Under the pieces are notes generated by a model that saw only the letters and a program-made list of their open reading frames with translations, had not been told where the DNA came from and ran no database searches. From Streptomyces sp. WMMC940 (GTDB taxonomy: Bacteria; Actinomycetota; Actinomycetes; Streptomycetales; Streptomycetaceae): a DNA stretch of 64,000 bases. The position numbers were made by a program, and so were the translations under genes. The stretch is taken from contig NZ_JAPZBC010000001.1 of the NCBI RefSeq assembly GCF_027460265.1, positions 930,001-994,000 of the forward strand, given 5' to 3'. Shown one piece after another: positions 1 through 8,534 of this stretch (position 1 is its first letter; each line of letters begins with the position of its first letter).

Positions 1-1
1 G

Positions 2-712
2 GAGGTCGTCTTGGTGCTCGCCGGCACCCGGGACGCGTCGGCCGGCGGAAACCTGGCGTTGGACGGCCTGTTCGGCGCCACTGTCGTCTGGGCCGGTGAC
101 GTCCGGTCGGACGCGCTCGCGACCGCGGCCCGGGAGGTGGCCGAGCTGCTCCGGGCCGACGGCGCGGTCCCGGAACTCGTCCCGTTCGGCGGCTCCAGCG
201 TCCTCGGCGCACGCGGCTGCACGGCCTGCGGACGCGAACTCCTCGCCCAGGCACCCGACCTGACGACCGTGGTGGTGGCCCTCGGCTCCGGCGGCACGAT
301 GGCCGGCCTCGTGGACGCGCTCGGTCCGGACCGCGTCCTCGGCGTCCACTGCGGCGCCGTACCCGACCCGGCCGCCCGCGTCTCGGCGTTCGCCTCCGGC
401 CTGGCGGGCCACGACGTCGCCGCGGAGACCCTGCGGCTGAGGCTGGACCAGGTCGGTGCGGGCTACGGCGCGCTGACCGCGCCGGTGTCGGCCGCCCTGA
501 AGCTCACGGCCCGCACCGAGGGCATCGTCCTCGACCCCGTCTACACCGGCCGCGCCATGGCCGGTCTGATCGCGGCCGTACAGGACGGCGACATCGCCCC
601 CGGCGAGCGTACGGTCCTCCTCCACACCGGCGGTCTGCCGGGCTTCTTCGGCCACCCGGCGGCACTCGCGGCGGCCGAGGCGGGACTGGCGGCGGGATCC
701 GCGGCGCCGTAG
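2..712 (+). CDS. D-cysteine desulfhydrase / ACC deaminase family enzyme (5' end missing)
   Basis: C-terminal part of a fold-type II PLP enzyme that eliminates H2S from D-cysteine or opens aminocyclopropane carboxylate. The reading frame is open from base 2, so the true start and the PLP-binding lysine lie upstream of the window. Visible features are the glycine-rich phosphate-binding stretch ALGSGGTMAGL and the family-typical C-terminus DPVYTGRAMAGL followed by LLHTGGLPGFFG, which forms the active-site wall. About 236 residues are present, against 320-340 for the full family. Substrate choice cannot be decided without the N-terminal half. The gene is convergent with the NIPSNAP gene across about 200 bp. 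Confidence 0.85.
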   Translation, partial: EVVLVLAGTRDASAGGNLALDGLFGATVVWAGDVRSDALATAAREVAELLRADGAVPELVPFGGSSVLGARGCTACGRELLAQAPDLTTVVVALGSGGTMAGLVDALGPDRVLGVHCGAVPDPAARVSAFASGLAGHDVAAETLRLRLDQVGAGYGALTAPVSAALKLTARTEGIVLDPVYTGRAMAGLIAAVQDGDIAPGERTVLLHTGGLPGFFGHPAALAAAEAGLAAGSAAP

Positions 713-911
713 CGGCGAGCGGAGTCGGCACGACCGCGCGGGACCGGTGGGTTGCGCAGGCGCGCGAACGTACCGGTCCGGTCAGGGTGCCCCCGGATGT
801 TCCCTGCCGGGCGGCCGGGCGGGCCGGAAGTCGGATGCGAACGACGTCGTGGCGCCGATCGGCGGGTGACGGTCGACGAGGTCGCCTTCCGTCGCCCGGC
901 TCCTTGGGAAC

Positions 912-1649
912 TCACCGCAGCAGCGACCGCTCGGTGGGTGCCAGCCGCAGCCGTTGCGGGGTCCTGGCCCACCGTTCCGAAAGGGTCGGCAGCACCTCCT
1001 CGCGCCAGCGTTCCGAATGCCGCAGGCGATTCAGGTGGTCGTCGACGTGGCCCTCGTCGGTGAAGCGTGCGAACCAGACGAAGACCTCCTCGTTCGTCCG
1101 TACCGGCAGCGCCGGGAAGGTGTTCGTGGCGTGTTCCGACTGCAGGTACGCCAGTGGCTCGCCGCCGGTCTCGGCCAGTGCGGGCCGCACGCGCTGCTGG
1201 AAGAACTCGACGAACGGCGTGTCGAACGGGCCGCGGCCGTACCAGATCGTGGCCAGGACGAGCGACCGTGGCCATGGCACCGGCTCGCCGGGGGTCGGCC
1301 TGGCACCGACCGGCACCGGGAACCCACCGCGCGCCGAGGCCGGCCGCAGCAGCAGCACGTCATCGGAGTCGATCATCGTCGCGTTCGCCGCGTCGCGGTG
1401 TGCCTGCCAGACCGGCCCGCCGTAGAAGCTCTCCAGGGCCTCGGCGCGGCGCGGCATGTCCTCGAAGCCGCGGAGCCAGACGAACCGGTCGGGGTCGTCC
1501 AGGTCACGGAACTGCCCCAGGACGGTCGCACCCACTGCCTCTTGGGAGTCGACGAACTCGCGGTCGAACAGAGCGACCAGTGCGTCTCGCTGTCCTGGGT
1601 GCAGCGTGTACTGCCGCAGTTCGACGATCGGGCACCGCAGAGCTTCCAC
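912..1649 (-). CDS. NIPSNAP family protein
   Basis: Small ferredoxin-like-fold protein of the NIPSNAP family, with two copies of the fold. The first begins at VELRQYTLHPGQRDAL and contains FVWLRGFEDMPRR. The second contains EVFVWFARFTDEGHVDDHL. This paired pattern of a beta strand, a helix and an [FV]VWxR strand is typical of the family. The biochemical role is unknown; members occur near oxidoreductases and stress genes. The GTG start at 1649 has a GGGTAGGA ribosome site a few bases upstream. The gene follows the Rrf2-type regulator with only a 5-bp gap, so the two are probably one transcript and this protein is a likely target of that regulator. Confidence 0.8.
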   Translation of the reverse strand: MEALRCPIVELRQYTLHPGQRDALVALFDREFVDSQEAVGATVLGQFRDLDDPDRFVWLRGFEDMPRRAEALESFYGGPVWQAHRDAANATMIDSDDVLLLRPASARGGFPVPVGARPTPGEPVPWPRSLVLATIWYGRGPFDTPFVEFFQQRVRPALAETGGEPLAYLQSEHATNTFPALPVRTNEEVFVWFARFTDEGHVDDHLNRLRHSERWREEVLPTLSERWARTPQRLRLAPTERSLLR

Positions 1650-1654
1650 CAGTC

Positions 1655-2038
1655 CTACCCTCGTTCAGCTGTTGGAACAAACCTGGTGACAACAGGCGGC
1701 ACGGCGCCTTTCCGACCGCCGGACCGCCGGACCGTCGGCTGGTTCACCAGCGTCTCGCGCAGCACATCGGCGATCGATGTGTCCGCCAGCTCCCGCCGCA
1801 TGACCAGCTCGACCCGGTCGTAGACCCCGCTCAGGGCGGGCCGGATGCCCCGGCCGACCGGACACTCCGGATTGGGCTCGGTGTGGTGCAGGCCGAACGG
1901 CCGATGCGCGTCGACGGCGTCGTACACCTCGAGCGCCGCGACCTGCTCCGACGTGAGCACCTCCCGGCCACGGCGATGCGCCAACGCCAGCCAGGCCAGC
2001 GCATGCGTCGCGATGGTCAATCGACTGTTCGCCGCCAT
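1655..2038 (-). CDS. Rrf2-family transcriptional regulator
   Basis: Winged-helix repressor of the Rrf2 group, about 127 residues. The N-terminus (NSRLTIATHALAWLALAHRR) matches the family's first helix, and LTSEQVAA is the recognition-helix region. Only one cysteine is seen in the later part (PNPECPVGRG), so the three-cysteine Fe-S ligand set of NsrR or IscR is absent; this is more likely a metal-free, YwnA-type member. ATG at 2038 was chosen over an upstream in-frame ATG at 2056 because family homology starts there and a GGAGGGGTG run sits just before it. It is followed immediately by the NIPSNAP gene and preceded by an inverted repeat that is probably its own operator. Confidence 0.8.
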   Translation of the reverse strand: MAANSRLTIATHALAWLALAHRRGREVLTSEQVAALEVYDAVDAHRPFGLHHTEPNPECPVGRGIRPALSGVYDRVELVMRRELADTSIADVLRETLVNQPTVRRSGGRKGAVPPVVTRFVPTAERG

Positions 2039-2051
2039 CACCCCTCCTTGT

Positions 2052-2070
2052 TGCAACAGTTTCTGTTACA
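2052..2070 (-). promoter_or_regulatory. Probable Rrf2 operator
   Basis: Inverted repeat with arms TGCAACAG and CTGTTACA around a TTT spacer; 7 of 8 positions pair. It sits directly upstream of the Rrf2 regulator start, overlapping its leader. A second perfect 10-bp palindrome, TGTTGCAACA (2049-2058), overlaps the left arm. The size and dyad symmetry fit a winged-helix dimer site. Autoregulation is inferred. Confidence 0.55.
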
Positions 2071-2712
2071 TCAACACCACGGTCAAGCCGCTCCGGTCGC
2101 CCGAGGCCCGGCGCAGCACGACCCGCCCCGACGGGTCGACGCACGCCGCAGCAGGGGAACGGTTTCGCGCCAATCGGGGAGCGGGACCGAACCACCCGGC
2201 CTCCGCACACAAGCCGAGGCCGGTTCGACACATCCGCCACACCCGCCACGCGAACACCGGCCGCGTTCACATCCGGAGGCGCTTTGCTCACACAAACGCT
2301 TCCGGGCGGACGATGAGGAGTCCGGCGTTCCGCGTGAGGTCCGGAATGCGCACACGGCGTACCGGAGAACACCGTTCCGCCCAGCCGCGACGGACGGAGG
2401 GTGCGCCCATGTGAAGCGGAGGCGCGGAAGCCGCCCTTCAGGGCGGCGCCGGGCCTCCGCCCACCGAACGGACGACACCCTCGGGCGCGTAAGCCGCGAA
2501 AGCGCGGCCCGGCCCCGTACAGCCATGGCCGACGGCCGGTTTGCGACAGGATCGGTCGACGTCCGATGCCTTGCGGCTGCCGAATCGCCGTGGTTAGGCT
2601 CCGCTCGATTTCACTTCCCGCACATTTCCTGCATATTTGTGCGCTCCTTGCGCGCACTGAGGAACGGCGATGTGACGGCGGGAGGTACCACCACGACCCG
2701 AGGGGGCAGGGC
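2071..2712. other. Intergenic region between divergent Rrf2 and RiPP operons
   Basis: About 640 bp with no convincing coding sequence: open frames crossing it are arginine-rich, have no ribosome site and lack codon bias. It should carry the divergent promoters for the regulator (leftward) and the exporter/peptidase/precursor locus (rightward), and it contains a nested hairpin at 2416-2460. The stretch around 2600-2650 is less GC-rich than its surroundings, as expected for promoter DNA. Confidence 0.5.
2416..2460. terminator. Nested hairpin in leader of the RiPP locus
   Basis: Outer arms GCGGAGGC (2416-2423) and GCCTCCGC (2453-2460) enclose an inner perfect stem GCCGCCCT / AGGGCGGC (2430-2447) with a two-base centre. 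No T-tract follows. It could terminate leftover transcription or act as a leader structure upstream of the exporter gene at 2713. Function is inferred from structure only. Confidence 0.4.
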
Positions 2713-4221
2713 ATGGATCGTGCTGCGCCTTCCGGCGACTCCGACGGCGTGGGCTTACGGGGCGAGCGGGACGAACTCGTCCGCCGGGTTCCGGACGACC
2801 TGCCGGTCGGACCGGAGGAGCCCGACGGCGGAGCCGGTCGCCTCGGCGCCCCGCGCGACATCGGGCTGCTGTGGACTTCCAACACCGCCGACGCCCTCGG
2901 TACCCAGATGTCGGGCGTCGCCTTCCCGCTGCTTCTCCTCGGACTCGGTCACCCGCCGACGACCGTCGGGCTCCTCGCGGGCGCGGGCATGCTCGTCACG
3001 CTCGTCTGCGGGCCCGTCGTGGCGGTGGCGGCGGACCGGGGCATGCGCAAACCCGTGATGGCCGGTTCCGCCGCCGTGGCCGCGGCGGCCATGGGGGCGG
3101 TGGCCCTGTCCGTGGTGGGCGGCCGGCCCCCGTTCGCGCTGCTGCTCGGCGCACTGCTCGTGGAGCGCACGGCCACCGCGTGCTTCGAGGCCGCCGCGCG
3201 CGGCACCGTGGCAATCCTCGCCGCGCCGCACGAGGTGCCCCGCGTCGTGGCCGGTCTGGAGGCCGGCGACCGCGCCGCGCTCGTGGCGGGCCCCCTCCTC
3301 GGCGGGGTGCTGTACCAGCTCTCCCGGCCCCTCCCGTTCGCCGCCGACGCGCTCTCGTACGTGGTGACGGCCCTGTGCGTCCGGTCCATGCGCTCCGATC
3401 TGCGACCCGGTTCCACGCCGCCCGCGGCGGACCACGCGCGGGGAGCCGCGCCCGTACCGGCAGAGGCCCCTACCGGCGCTCGCCCCTCGCCCGGGTCCCC
3501 ATCGCCCGCGTCCCCATCGGCCCCTTCCCCGTCGCCCGGGTCCCCCGCCGCGGACGGCTCCGCACCCGCCCCGGACGCCCGGTCCGCCGGGACGTCGACT
3601 CCGCTGCGCGCACTGCGGTCGTACGCCCGCGAGACAGTCGCCGGCCTCACCCTGCTCCGTGGCGCACCCCGCCTCCGCCTCGTCCTCGTCTGGACCACGA
3701 CGGTCAACGCGGCGCTGGCGGCCCTGTACTTCTCCGCCCTGTTCGCACTGCAGGACGACGGCGGGCCGGTCGCGATGGGGCTGGTGCTGGCGGTGTCCGG
3801 CGGCGCCGGGCTCGCCGGTGCCCTCGCCGCGCCCGCCGTCGTACGGAGACTGGGCGGCGCGCGGACGCTGGTGGCCGTGACCTGGCTGACGGTGCTTCCC
3901 GCCACCGGCCTCGCCGTGGCGGGGTCGCCCTGGAGCCTCGGGCTCTGCTTCGGGGCGTTCTGTCTGCTGCTCGCCCCGGCCACCGTGGTCGTCCAGTCCG
4001 CCGCGATCGCCGAGACCCCGCACCATCTCCAGGCGAGGACGGGCGCGTTGCTGGCCACGGCGGTCGTGGGTGCGGGAGCCGGTTCACCGGTGGTCGCCGG
4101 GGTGCTCGCCACGTACGCCGACCCGGCCGCGACCCCGGCGGTCTGCGCCTCGGCGCTCGCGCTCCTCGCCCTGTTCACCGGCCTGCGGGCCGGACGTCTG
4201 CGCCCCGGAGGCCGACCGTGA
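2713..4221 (+). CDS. MFS exporter of the RiPP locus
   Basis: Major facilitator superfamily transporter, about 502 residues, of the drug/multidrug efflux type. After a hydrophilic N-terminus, the first helix begins near DIGLLWTSNTADALGTQ, which is typical of MFS exporters. A long Pro/Ser/Ala-rich loop (roughly residues 235-295, with repeated PSP-type units) separates the two six-helix halves. ATG at 2713, after a GAGGGGG run, was preferred to an earlier in-frame ATG that would add an arginine-rich, non-homologous extension. Its stop codon overlaps the GTG start of the S9 peptidase (GTGA at 4218), so the two are translationally coupled. By position it is the likely exporter of the matured 39-aa peptide or its fragments; alternatively it is a self-resistance pump. 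Confidence 0.82.
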   Translation: MDRAAPSGDSDGVGLRGERDELVRRVPDDLPVGPEEPDGGAGRLGAPRDIGLLWTSNTADALGTQMSGVAFPLLLLGLGHPPTTVGLLAGAGMLVTLVCGPVVAVAADRGMRKPVMAGSAAVAAAAMGAVALSVVGGRPPFALLLGALLVERTATACFEAAARGTVAILAAPHEVPRVVAGLEAGDRAALVAGPLLGGVLYQLSRPLPFAADALSYVVTALCVRSMRSDLRPGSTPPAADHARGAAPVPAEAPTGARPSPGSPSPASPSAPSPSPGSPAADGSAPAPDARSAGTSTPLRALRSYARETVAGLTLLRGAPRLRLVLVWTTTVNAALAALYFSALFALQDDGGPVAMGLVLAVSGGAGLAGALAAPAVVRRLGGARTLVAVTWLTVLPATGLAVAGSPWSLGLCFGAFCLLLAPATVVVQSAAIAETPHHLQARTGALLATAVVGAGAGSPVVAGVLATYADPAATPAVCASALALLALFTGLRAGRLRPGGRP

Positions 4222-6122
4222 CCCGCCCCTCCGCCGCCGAGACCCGGCGCCGCCCCGTCGAGGTGCCCGCCGATGGGGCGACCGCCGTCGGCGAACGCCC
4301 CGCGCCCCGTTTCCGGACCTACCGCGCCGAACTGCCGGACGTCTGCCCCACCGACCCCACGCGGATGACCTTCACCGCCGACGCAGAAGGGCGCTGCCAG
4401 GTCTTCACCTGGGACGCGACGACGGGTGTGGCGGAGCAGGTGACGGACCGTCCGGGCGGCACACTGCACTGCGCCATCGACCACGACGCCCGGGTGTGGT
4501 GGTTCGACGAGGACGCCGACGGCCGCGGCCACTGGCGCTTCCGGCCCTTCGAGGGCGGCGAGGACCGGCCCGGTCTGGAGGGCGTACCGGACGGCGCCCC
4601 ACGAGGGCTCGCCCTCACCTCCCGCGGCACGGTCGCCGTCGCCACGGCCGCGGACGACGGCACCACCGTCCGCATCGGCCGGCGCGGGGGCAGGGCCCGA
4701 ACCGTGACGCGGATCGAGGGTCATGCCGTGCTCGCGGGGATCTCACCGGACGGGCGGCACCTCGCCGTCAGCGGCCCGGCAGGCTCCGATCGCGCGGTGA
4801 CGGTGCTGTCCCCGGACGGCGCGGTACTGGCGGTGCTGCGCGGTGGCGGGCACGGCGGGGAACTGTGGGCGCTCGGCTTCCGGCCGGCGGGCGGCGCCGA
4901 TCCCGGCCCTGCGGACCAACACCGCGTCCGCGGCGAAGACGGCACCGAGCTGCTGCTCGTACGGCAGCACCGCGACCGCTACGTCCTCGCGGTCTGGCGC
5001 CCCGGCTCCGGACTGCGCACCTGGGAGTGGTGCGCTTTCGACACGGAGATCACCGCCTCCTGGTACCCCGACGGCGGCAGCGTGCTGGTCCGGCAGGAAC
5101 GCCACGGCCGCAGCCTGCTCCACCGCGCCGACCCCCGACGGCGTTCGGTCACCGCCGTGCCGACGCCGCCCGGCACCCTGCTCGCCGCGGCCGTGCGGCC
5201 CGGCGGGGACCTGCACTGCCTGTGGACGTCGGCCTCGCGGCCGCCCCGCATGCTGTCGACCGCGGGCACCCGGCTGCCGCCGCTCGGGACGGTCGACGGC
5301 TCCGTACCCGGCGACCACCGCGAGGTCTGGACGCCGGGCCCGGACGGCCCGGTGCACAGCCTGCTCGCGCTGCCGGACGACGCGCTCCCCGCCCCGGCGG
5401 TGTTCCTGGTGCACGGCGGTCCGGCGGACCACGACCGCGACGCCTACGACGGGGTCGTGCACTCCCTGGTGGCCTCCGGCTTCGCGGTCGTGCGCGTCAA
5501 CTACCGGGGCTCCACGGGCTACGGGGCGCGCTGGCGGCGCGCGTACCCGGCGGGCGTGGGCCTGACCCAGGTGCAGGACCTCGCCGCCGTACGGGCCGAC
5601 CTGGTCCGCCGCGGTCTGGTGCGGGCCGACGCGACCGCCCTGTGGGGCAGTTCGTGGGGCGGCTACCTGGCGCTCCTCGCTGCCGGGGTCGACCCGGGCC
5701 TGTGGCGCGCCGTCGTCGCGGTGAAGCCGGTCGCCGACTGCGCGGCCGCCCACCGCACCGCCACTCCCGCGCTGCGTGCCCTCGACGAGCGGCTGTTCGG
5801 CGGCACGCCCGAGACGATGCCCGCGGAGTACGCCCGCAGCTCCCCCGTGAGCTACGTGTCCCGCGTACGCGCCCCGCTGCTGGTCGTCGCGGCCGAGCGC
5901 GACGACAAGTGCCCGCCGGGGCAGGTGCGCGACTATCTGCGGGCCCTCGCCCGTGCGGGCGTGCGGCACGAGGCCATGTGGCTGGACACGGGGCACGACG
6001 GCTACGACGGCCGTGACCACGTCGCCGTGCTGCGCCGCGGCATCGGGTTCCTGGACCACGAACTGCGCCGCGCCGGGCACCCGGGCTCGCGCGCCCCGGC
6101 CCCGGGGGCCGGGCACACCTAG
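4218..6122 (+). CDS. S9-family (prolyl oligopeptidase-type) serine peptidase
   Basis: 634-residue cytoplasmic-type peptidase with an N-terminal beta-propeller (about residues 30-370) and a C-terminal alpha/beta-hydrolase domain. The catalytic serine is S479 in GSSWGG, the acid is D562 in AERDDKCPP, and the histidine is H593 in DTGHDGYDGRDH. VFLVHGGPADHD supplies the oxyanion region. No signal peptide is visible. The GTG start at 4218 overlaps the exporter stop. Because it ends 96 bp before the precursor gene and is coupled to the exporter, it is a good candidate for removing the leader from the modified peptide, as S9 enzymes do in some RiPP pathways. That role is inferred; a housekeeping peptidase is possible. 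Confidence 0.85.
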   Translation: MTRPSAAETRRRPVEVPADGATAVGERPAPRFRTYRAELPDVCPTDPTRMTFTADAEGRCQVFTWDATTGVAEQVTDRPGGTLHCAIDHDARVWWFDEDADGRGHWRFRPFEGGEDRPGLEGVPDGAPRGLALTSRGTVAVATAADDGTTVRIGRRGGRARTVTRIEGHAVLAGISPDGRHLAVSGPAGSDRAVTVLSPDGAVLAVLRGGGHGGELWALGFRPAGGADPGPADQHRVRGEDGTELLLVRQHRDRYVLAVWRPGSGLRTWEWCAFDTEITASWYPDGGSVLVRQERHGRSLLHRADPRRRSVTAVPTPPGTLLAAAVRPGGDLHCLWTSASRPPRMLSTAGTRLPPLGTVDGSVPGDHREVWTPGPDGPVHSLLALPDDALPAPAVFLVHGGPADHDRDAYDGVVHSLVASGFAVVRVNYRGSTGYGARWRRAYPAGVGLTQVQDLAAVRADLVRRGLVRADATALWGSSWGGYLALLAAGVDPGLWRAVVAVKPVADCAAAHRTATPALRALDERLFGGTPETMPAEYARSSPVSYVSRVRAPLLVVAAERDDKCPPGQVRDYLRALARAGVRHEAMWLDTGHDGYDGRDHVAVLRRGIGFLDHELRRAGHPGSRAPAPGAGHT

Positions 6123-6218
6123 ACGTCCCGCTCCGACCGGAGGGGGATCCCGGCCCGCCGCCGGCATCGGTGGCACCGGGACAGGCACCACATCGGCGCA
6201 CAGAGAGAGGAGGACACC

Positions 6219-6338
6219 GTGCAGAAGGACGTCATCAACAACGACCCGCTGGCGGGTGACGAGGAGAACCGCAAGCCGAGCGTCGGGATCACCATCACGA
6301 TCCCGTTCCGCAACGCCGAGGACTCCGAAGAGGACTGA
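6219..6338 (+). CDS. RiPP precursor peptide (39 aa), substrate candidate for the B12-radical SAM enzyme
   Basis: Short gene with a strong ribosome site (GGAGG at 6209-6213, 5 bases before GTG at 6219) and typical codon use. The 39-residue product has a charged N-terminal part (MQKDVINNDPLAGDEENRKP), a hydrophobic beta-like centre (SVGITITIPF) and an acidic tail ending SEED. It contains no cysteine, no tryptophan and no double-glycine site. It lies between the S9 peptidase and the radical SAM gene, the usual precursor position. The alternating Ile/Thr segment is the obvious place for C-methylation at unactivated carbons. No known family was recognised; the core boundary is unknown. Confidence 0.75.
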   Translation: MQKDVINNDPLAGDEENRKPSVGITITIPFRNAEDSEED

Positions 6339-6492
6339 CCCGGCCCGGCCGGCCCGGCGCACGCCCCGGGCCGGACGCAACCGCCGAAGCCCCGCGTCCG
6401 CCCGGCGTGACGACCGACCGCCGGGCGGACCGGCCCGGACCACCGCCCCAGCACCCAACGACCCACCGTTCGAGGACCGTCAAGGAGCCGAA

Positions 6493-8499
6493 GTGCGCGT
6501 ACTGCTGGTCAACATGCCCTGGTCCCCCATCGACCTGCCCTCACTCGCCCTCGGCATCCTCAAGCGCAGCATCGACGAGCGGGTCCCGGGGGCCACGGCC
6601 GAGGTCCTGCACGCCAACCTGGACTTCACCGACTGGATCACCGCCCGCCAGGAGTTCGCCGCCGACGACTACGAGTACTACTCCCTGTCCTCCTACTTCA
6701 TGGGATGCGGCGACTGGGTCTTCTCCTCGGCGCTGTACGACGACCCTTCGTGGCGGGAGGAGGAGTTCGGGTCGGTGATGAAGGGCAAGCTGCGCGCGTC
6801 GCGGATGCGGATGACGCGGGAGCTGCACCGTGAAGTGCCCGCGTTCGTGGAGGAGATCGCCCGGCGCATCGTCGAGCACTCCCCCGACGTCGTCGGCTTC
6901 ACCTCCACCTTCCAGCAGAACACCGCAGCTCTCGCCGCCGCCCGCCACGTCAAGCGGCTCGCACCGCACATCGTCACCGTCATGGGCGGGGCCAACTGCG
7001 ATGCCGAGCAGGGCGCCGCGGTCCACCGGAACTTCCCGTTCGTGGACCATGTCGTACGCGGCGAGGGCGAGACCGCGTTCCCGGAACTGGTGAGGGCGCT
7101 GGCCGAGGGGCGGACCGATCTCGGCGGCATCCCGGGCCTGTGCCACCGGGCGGCGGACGGCGGCAGCGTGGTCAACCCGATGGCCACCGCACCCCTGCCG
7201 CCGGCCCACATCCTCCCGCCCGACTACAGCGGCTACTTCGAGTGCCTGGCCGCCTCCGTGGCGCGCAACTGGGTGGAGCCGAAGCTGGTCGTCGAAGGCG
7301 CCCGCGGCTGCTGGTGGGGCGAGAAGCACCACTGCACGTTCTGCGGCCTCAACGGTTCCTTCATGCAGTTCCGCAGCAAGAGCCCGGAGGTCTTCTACGA
7401 GGAGATCATGGAACTGGCCCGGCGCCACCGGGTCCTGGACATGTACGTCGTCGACAACATCCTCGACATGGGCTATCTGACCACCGTGCTGCCGCGGATC
7501 ATCGACAGCGGCTACGACCTGCGGCTGCACATCGAGATCAAGGCGAACATGCGGCGGCCCCAGTTGCGCACCCTGTCCGACGCGGGGCTGATCTACGTCC
7601 AGCCCGGCATCGAGAGCCTCAACAACCGGGTGCTCGACCTGATGGACAAGGGCGTCAGCGGGTGCCAGAACGTGCGCATGCTCCGCGACGGGGCGGAGAC
7701 GGGCCTGTCGGTGTCCTGGAACTACCTGCACGGCTTCCCCGGTGAGACCGCGGAGGACTACGAGCCGGTCATCGCGCAGATTCCCGCCCTGGAGCACCTC
7801 GACCCGCCGGTCGACCTGTCCGCCCGCATCGCGATCGAGCGGTTCAGCCCGTACTTCAACCGCCCCGAACTCGGCTTCACGGGGCTGCGTCCCGAGGCGC
7901 ACTACCGGTTCACCTACGACCTCCCCGAGGAGGAGCTGTACGACCTCGCCTACGTCTTCGAGGCCCCGGCGCGCGGCATCGGCGAACCGACCGTCTCCGC
8001 CCTCAACGACGCACTGGCCGGCTGGAGGAAGCACCACACCGACGCCCGGCTGACGTACACCGACCTCGGTGACCGGATCGTGCTCGTCAGCCGGCGCCGT
8101 GCCTTCCCTTGGCGCGCGTGGGAGCTGGCCGATCCGTTCGAGGTCGCGCTGTTCCGGCTGCTGGACCAGCCGCACGCACCGGCCGCGCTCGCCCGCAAGG
8201 CGGCGGCCCGTGTCCCGGGCGACCCGCGCGGCCAGGAGGAGGTGGAGCGGATCCTGGACGAGTGGGTCGCCCGGGGCATCGTCTTCACCGACGGCGGCCA
8301 GTACGTGCACATCGCCCCGGCCGCGGTGAACGAGGACCTGCTGCGGCTGGACTTCATGCGGCATCTGCACACCGCGGATGCCGCCGCACCGAAGCCGGCC
8401 GGCGGGGGTGAGGCCGACGGGGAGGCGTGGTCGGGCGGCGGTGACCGCGGCCGGGCAAACGCGCCCCACGACACCGTCCAGCCGCCCGTCTCGGTGTGA
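6493..8499 (+). CDS. Cobalamin-binding radical SAM RiPP maturase
   Basis: 668 residues. The N-terminal ~200 residues form a B12-binding Rossmann domain (VRVLLVNMPWSPIDLPSLALG, with GFTSTFQQNTAAL and VTVMGGANCD further on). The radical SAM core follows, with iron-sulfur ligands C273, C281 and C284 in GCWWGEKHHCTFCGLNG. This CX7CX2C spacing with CWWG and CTFCGLN is the hallmark of the RiPP-maturation C-methyltransferase group (TIGR03975-like). The C-terminal part (about 540-640) resembles a small peptide-recognition or winged-helix region. GTG at 6493 follows AAGGAG at 6482. The expected reaction is transfer of methyl from methylcobalamin to a peptide carbon. It lies 154 bp after the precursor and 35 bp before the DUF5825-like gene. 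Confidence 0.88.
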   Translation: MRVLLVNMPWSPIDLPSLALGILKRSIDERVPGATAEVLHANLDFTDWITARQEFAADDYEYYSLSSYFMGCGDWVFSSALYDDPSWREEEFGSVMKGKLRASRMRMTRELHREVPAFVEEIARRIVEHSPDVVGFTSTFQQNTAALAAARHVKRLAPHIVTVMGGANCDAEQGAAVHRNFPFVDHVVRGEGETAFPELVRALAEGRTDLGGIPGLCHRAADGGSVVNPMATAPLPPAHILPPDYSGYFECLAASVARNWVEPKLVVEGARGCWWGEKHHCTFCGLNGSFMQFRSKSPEVFYEEIMELARRHRVLDMYVVDNILDMGYLTTVLPRIIDSGYDLRLHIEIKANMRRPQLRTLSDAGLIYVQPGIESLNNRVLDLMDKGVSGCQNVRMLRDGAETGLSVSWNYLHGFPGETAEDYEPVIAQIPALEHLDPPVDLSARIAIERFSPYFNRPELGFTGLRPEAHYRFTYDLPEEELYDLAYVFEAPARGIGEPTVSALNDALAGWRKHHTDARLTYTDLGDRIVLVSRRRAFPWRAWELADPFEVALFRLLDQPHAPAALARKAAARVPGDPRGQEEVERILDEWVARGIVFTDGGQYVHIAPAAVNEDLLRLDFMRHLHTADAAAPKPAGGGEADGEAWSGGGDRGRANAPHDTVQPPVSV

Positions 8500-8534
8500 C
8501 CCGCAGCCCGGTACCCGCGCTCCCAGGAGGCCCC

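Noticed and set aside
1067..3058. Long open frame on the plus strand
   Set aside because: Arginine/proline-rich, crosses the Rrf2 and NIPSNAP genes antisense and the MFS gene out of frame; no ribosome site. An effect of high GC.
4743..6458. 571-codon minus-strand frame
   Set aside because: Entirely antisense to the S9 peptidase and the precursor gene, with no recognisable domain.
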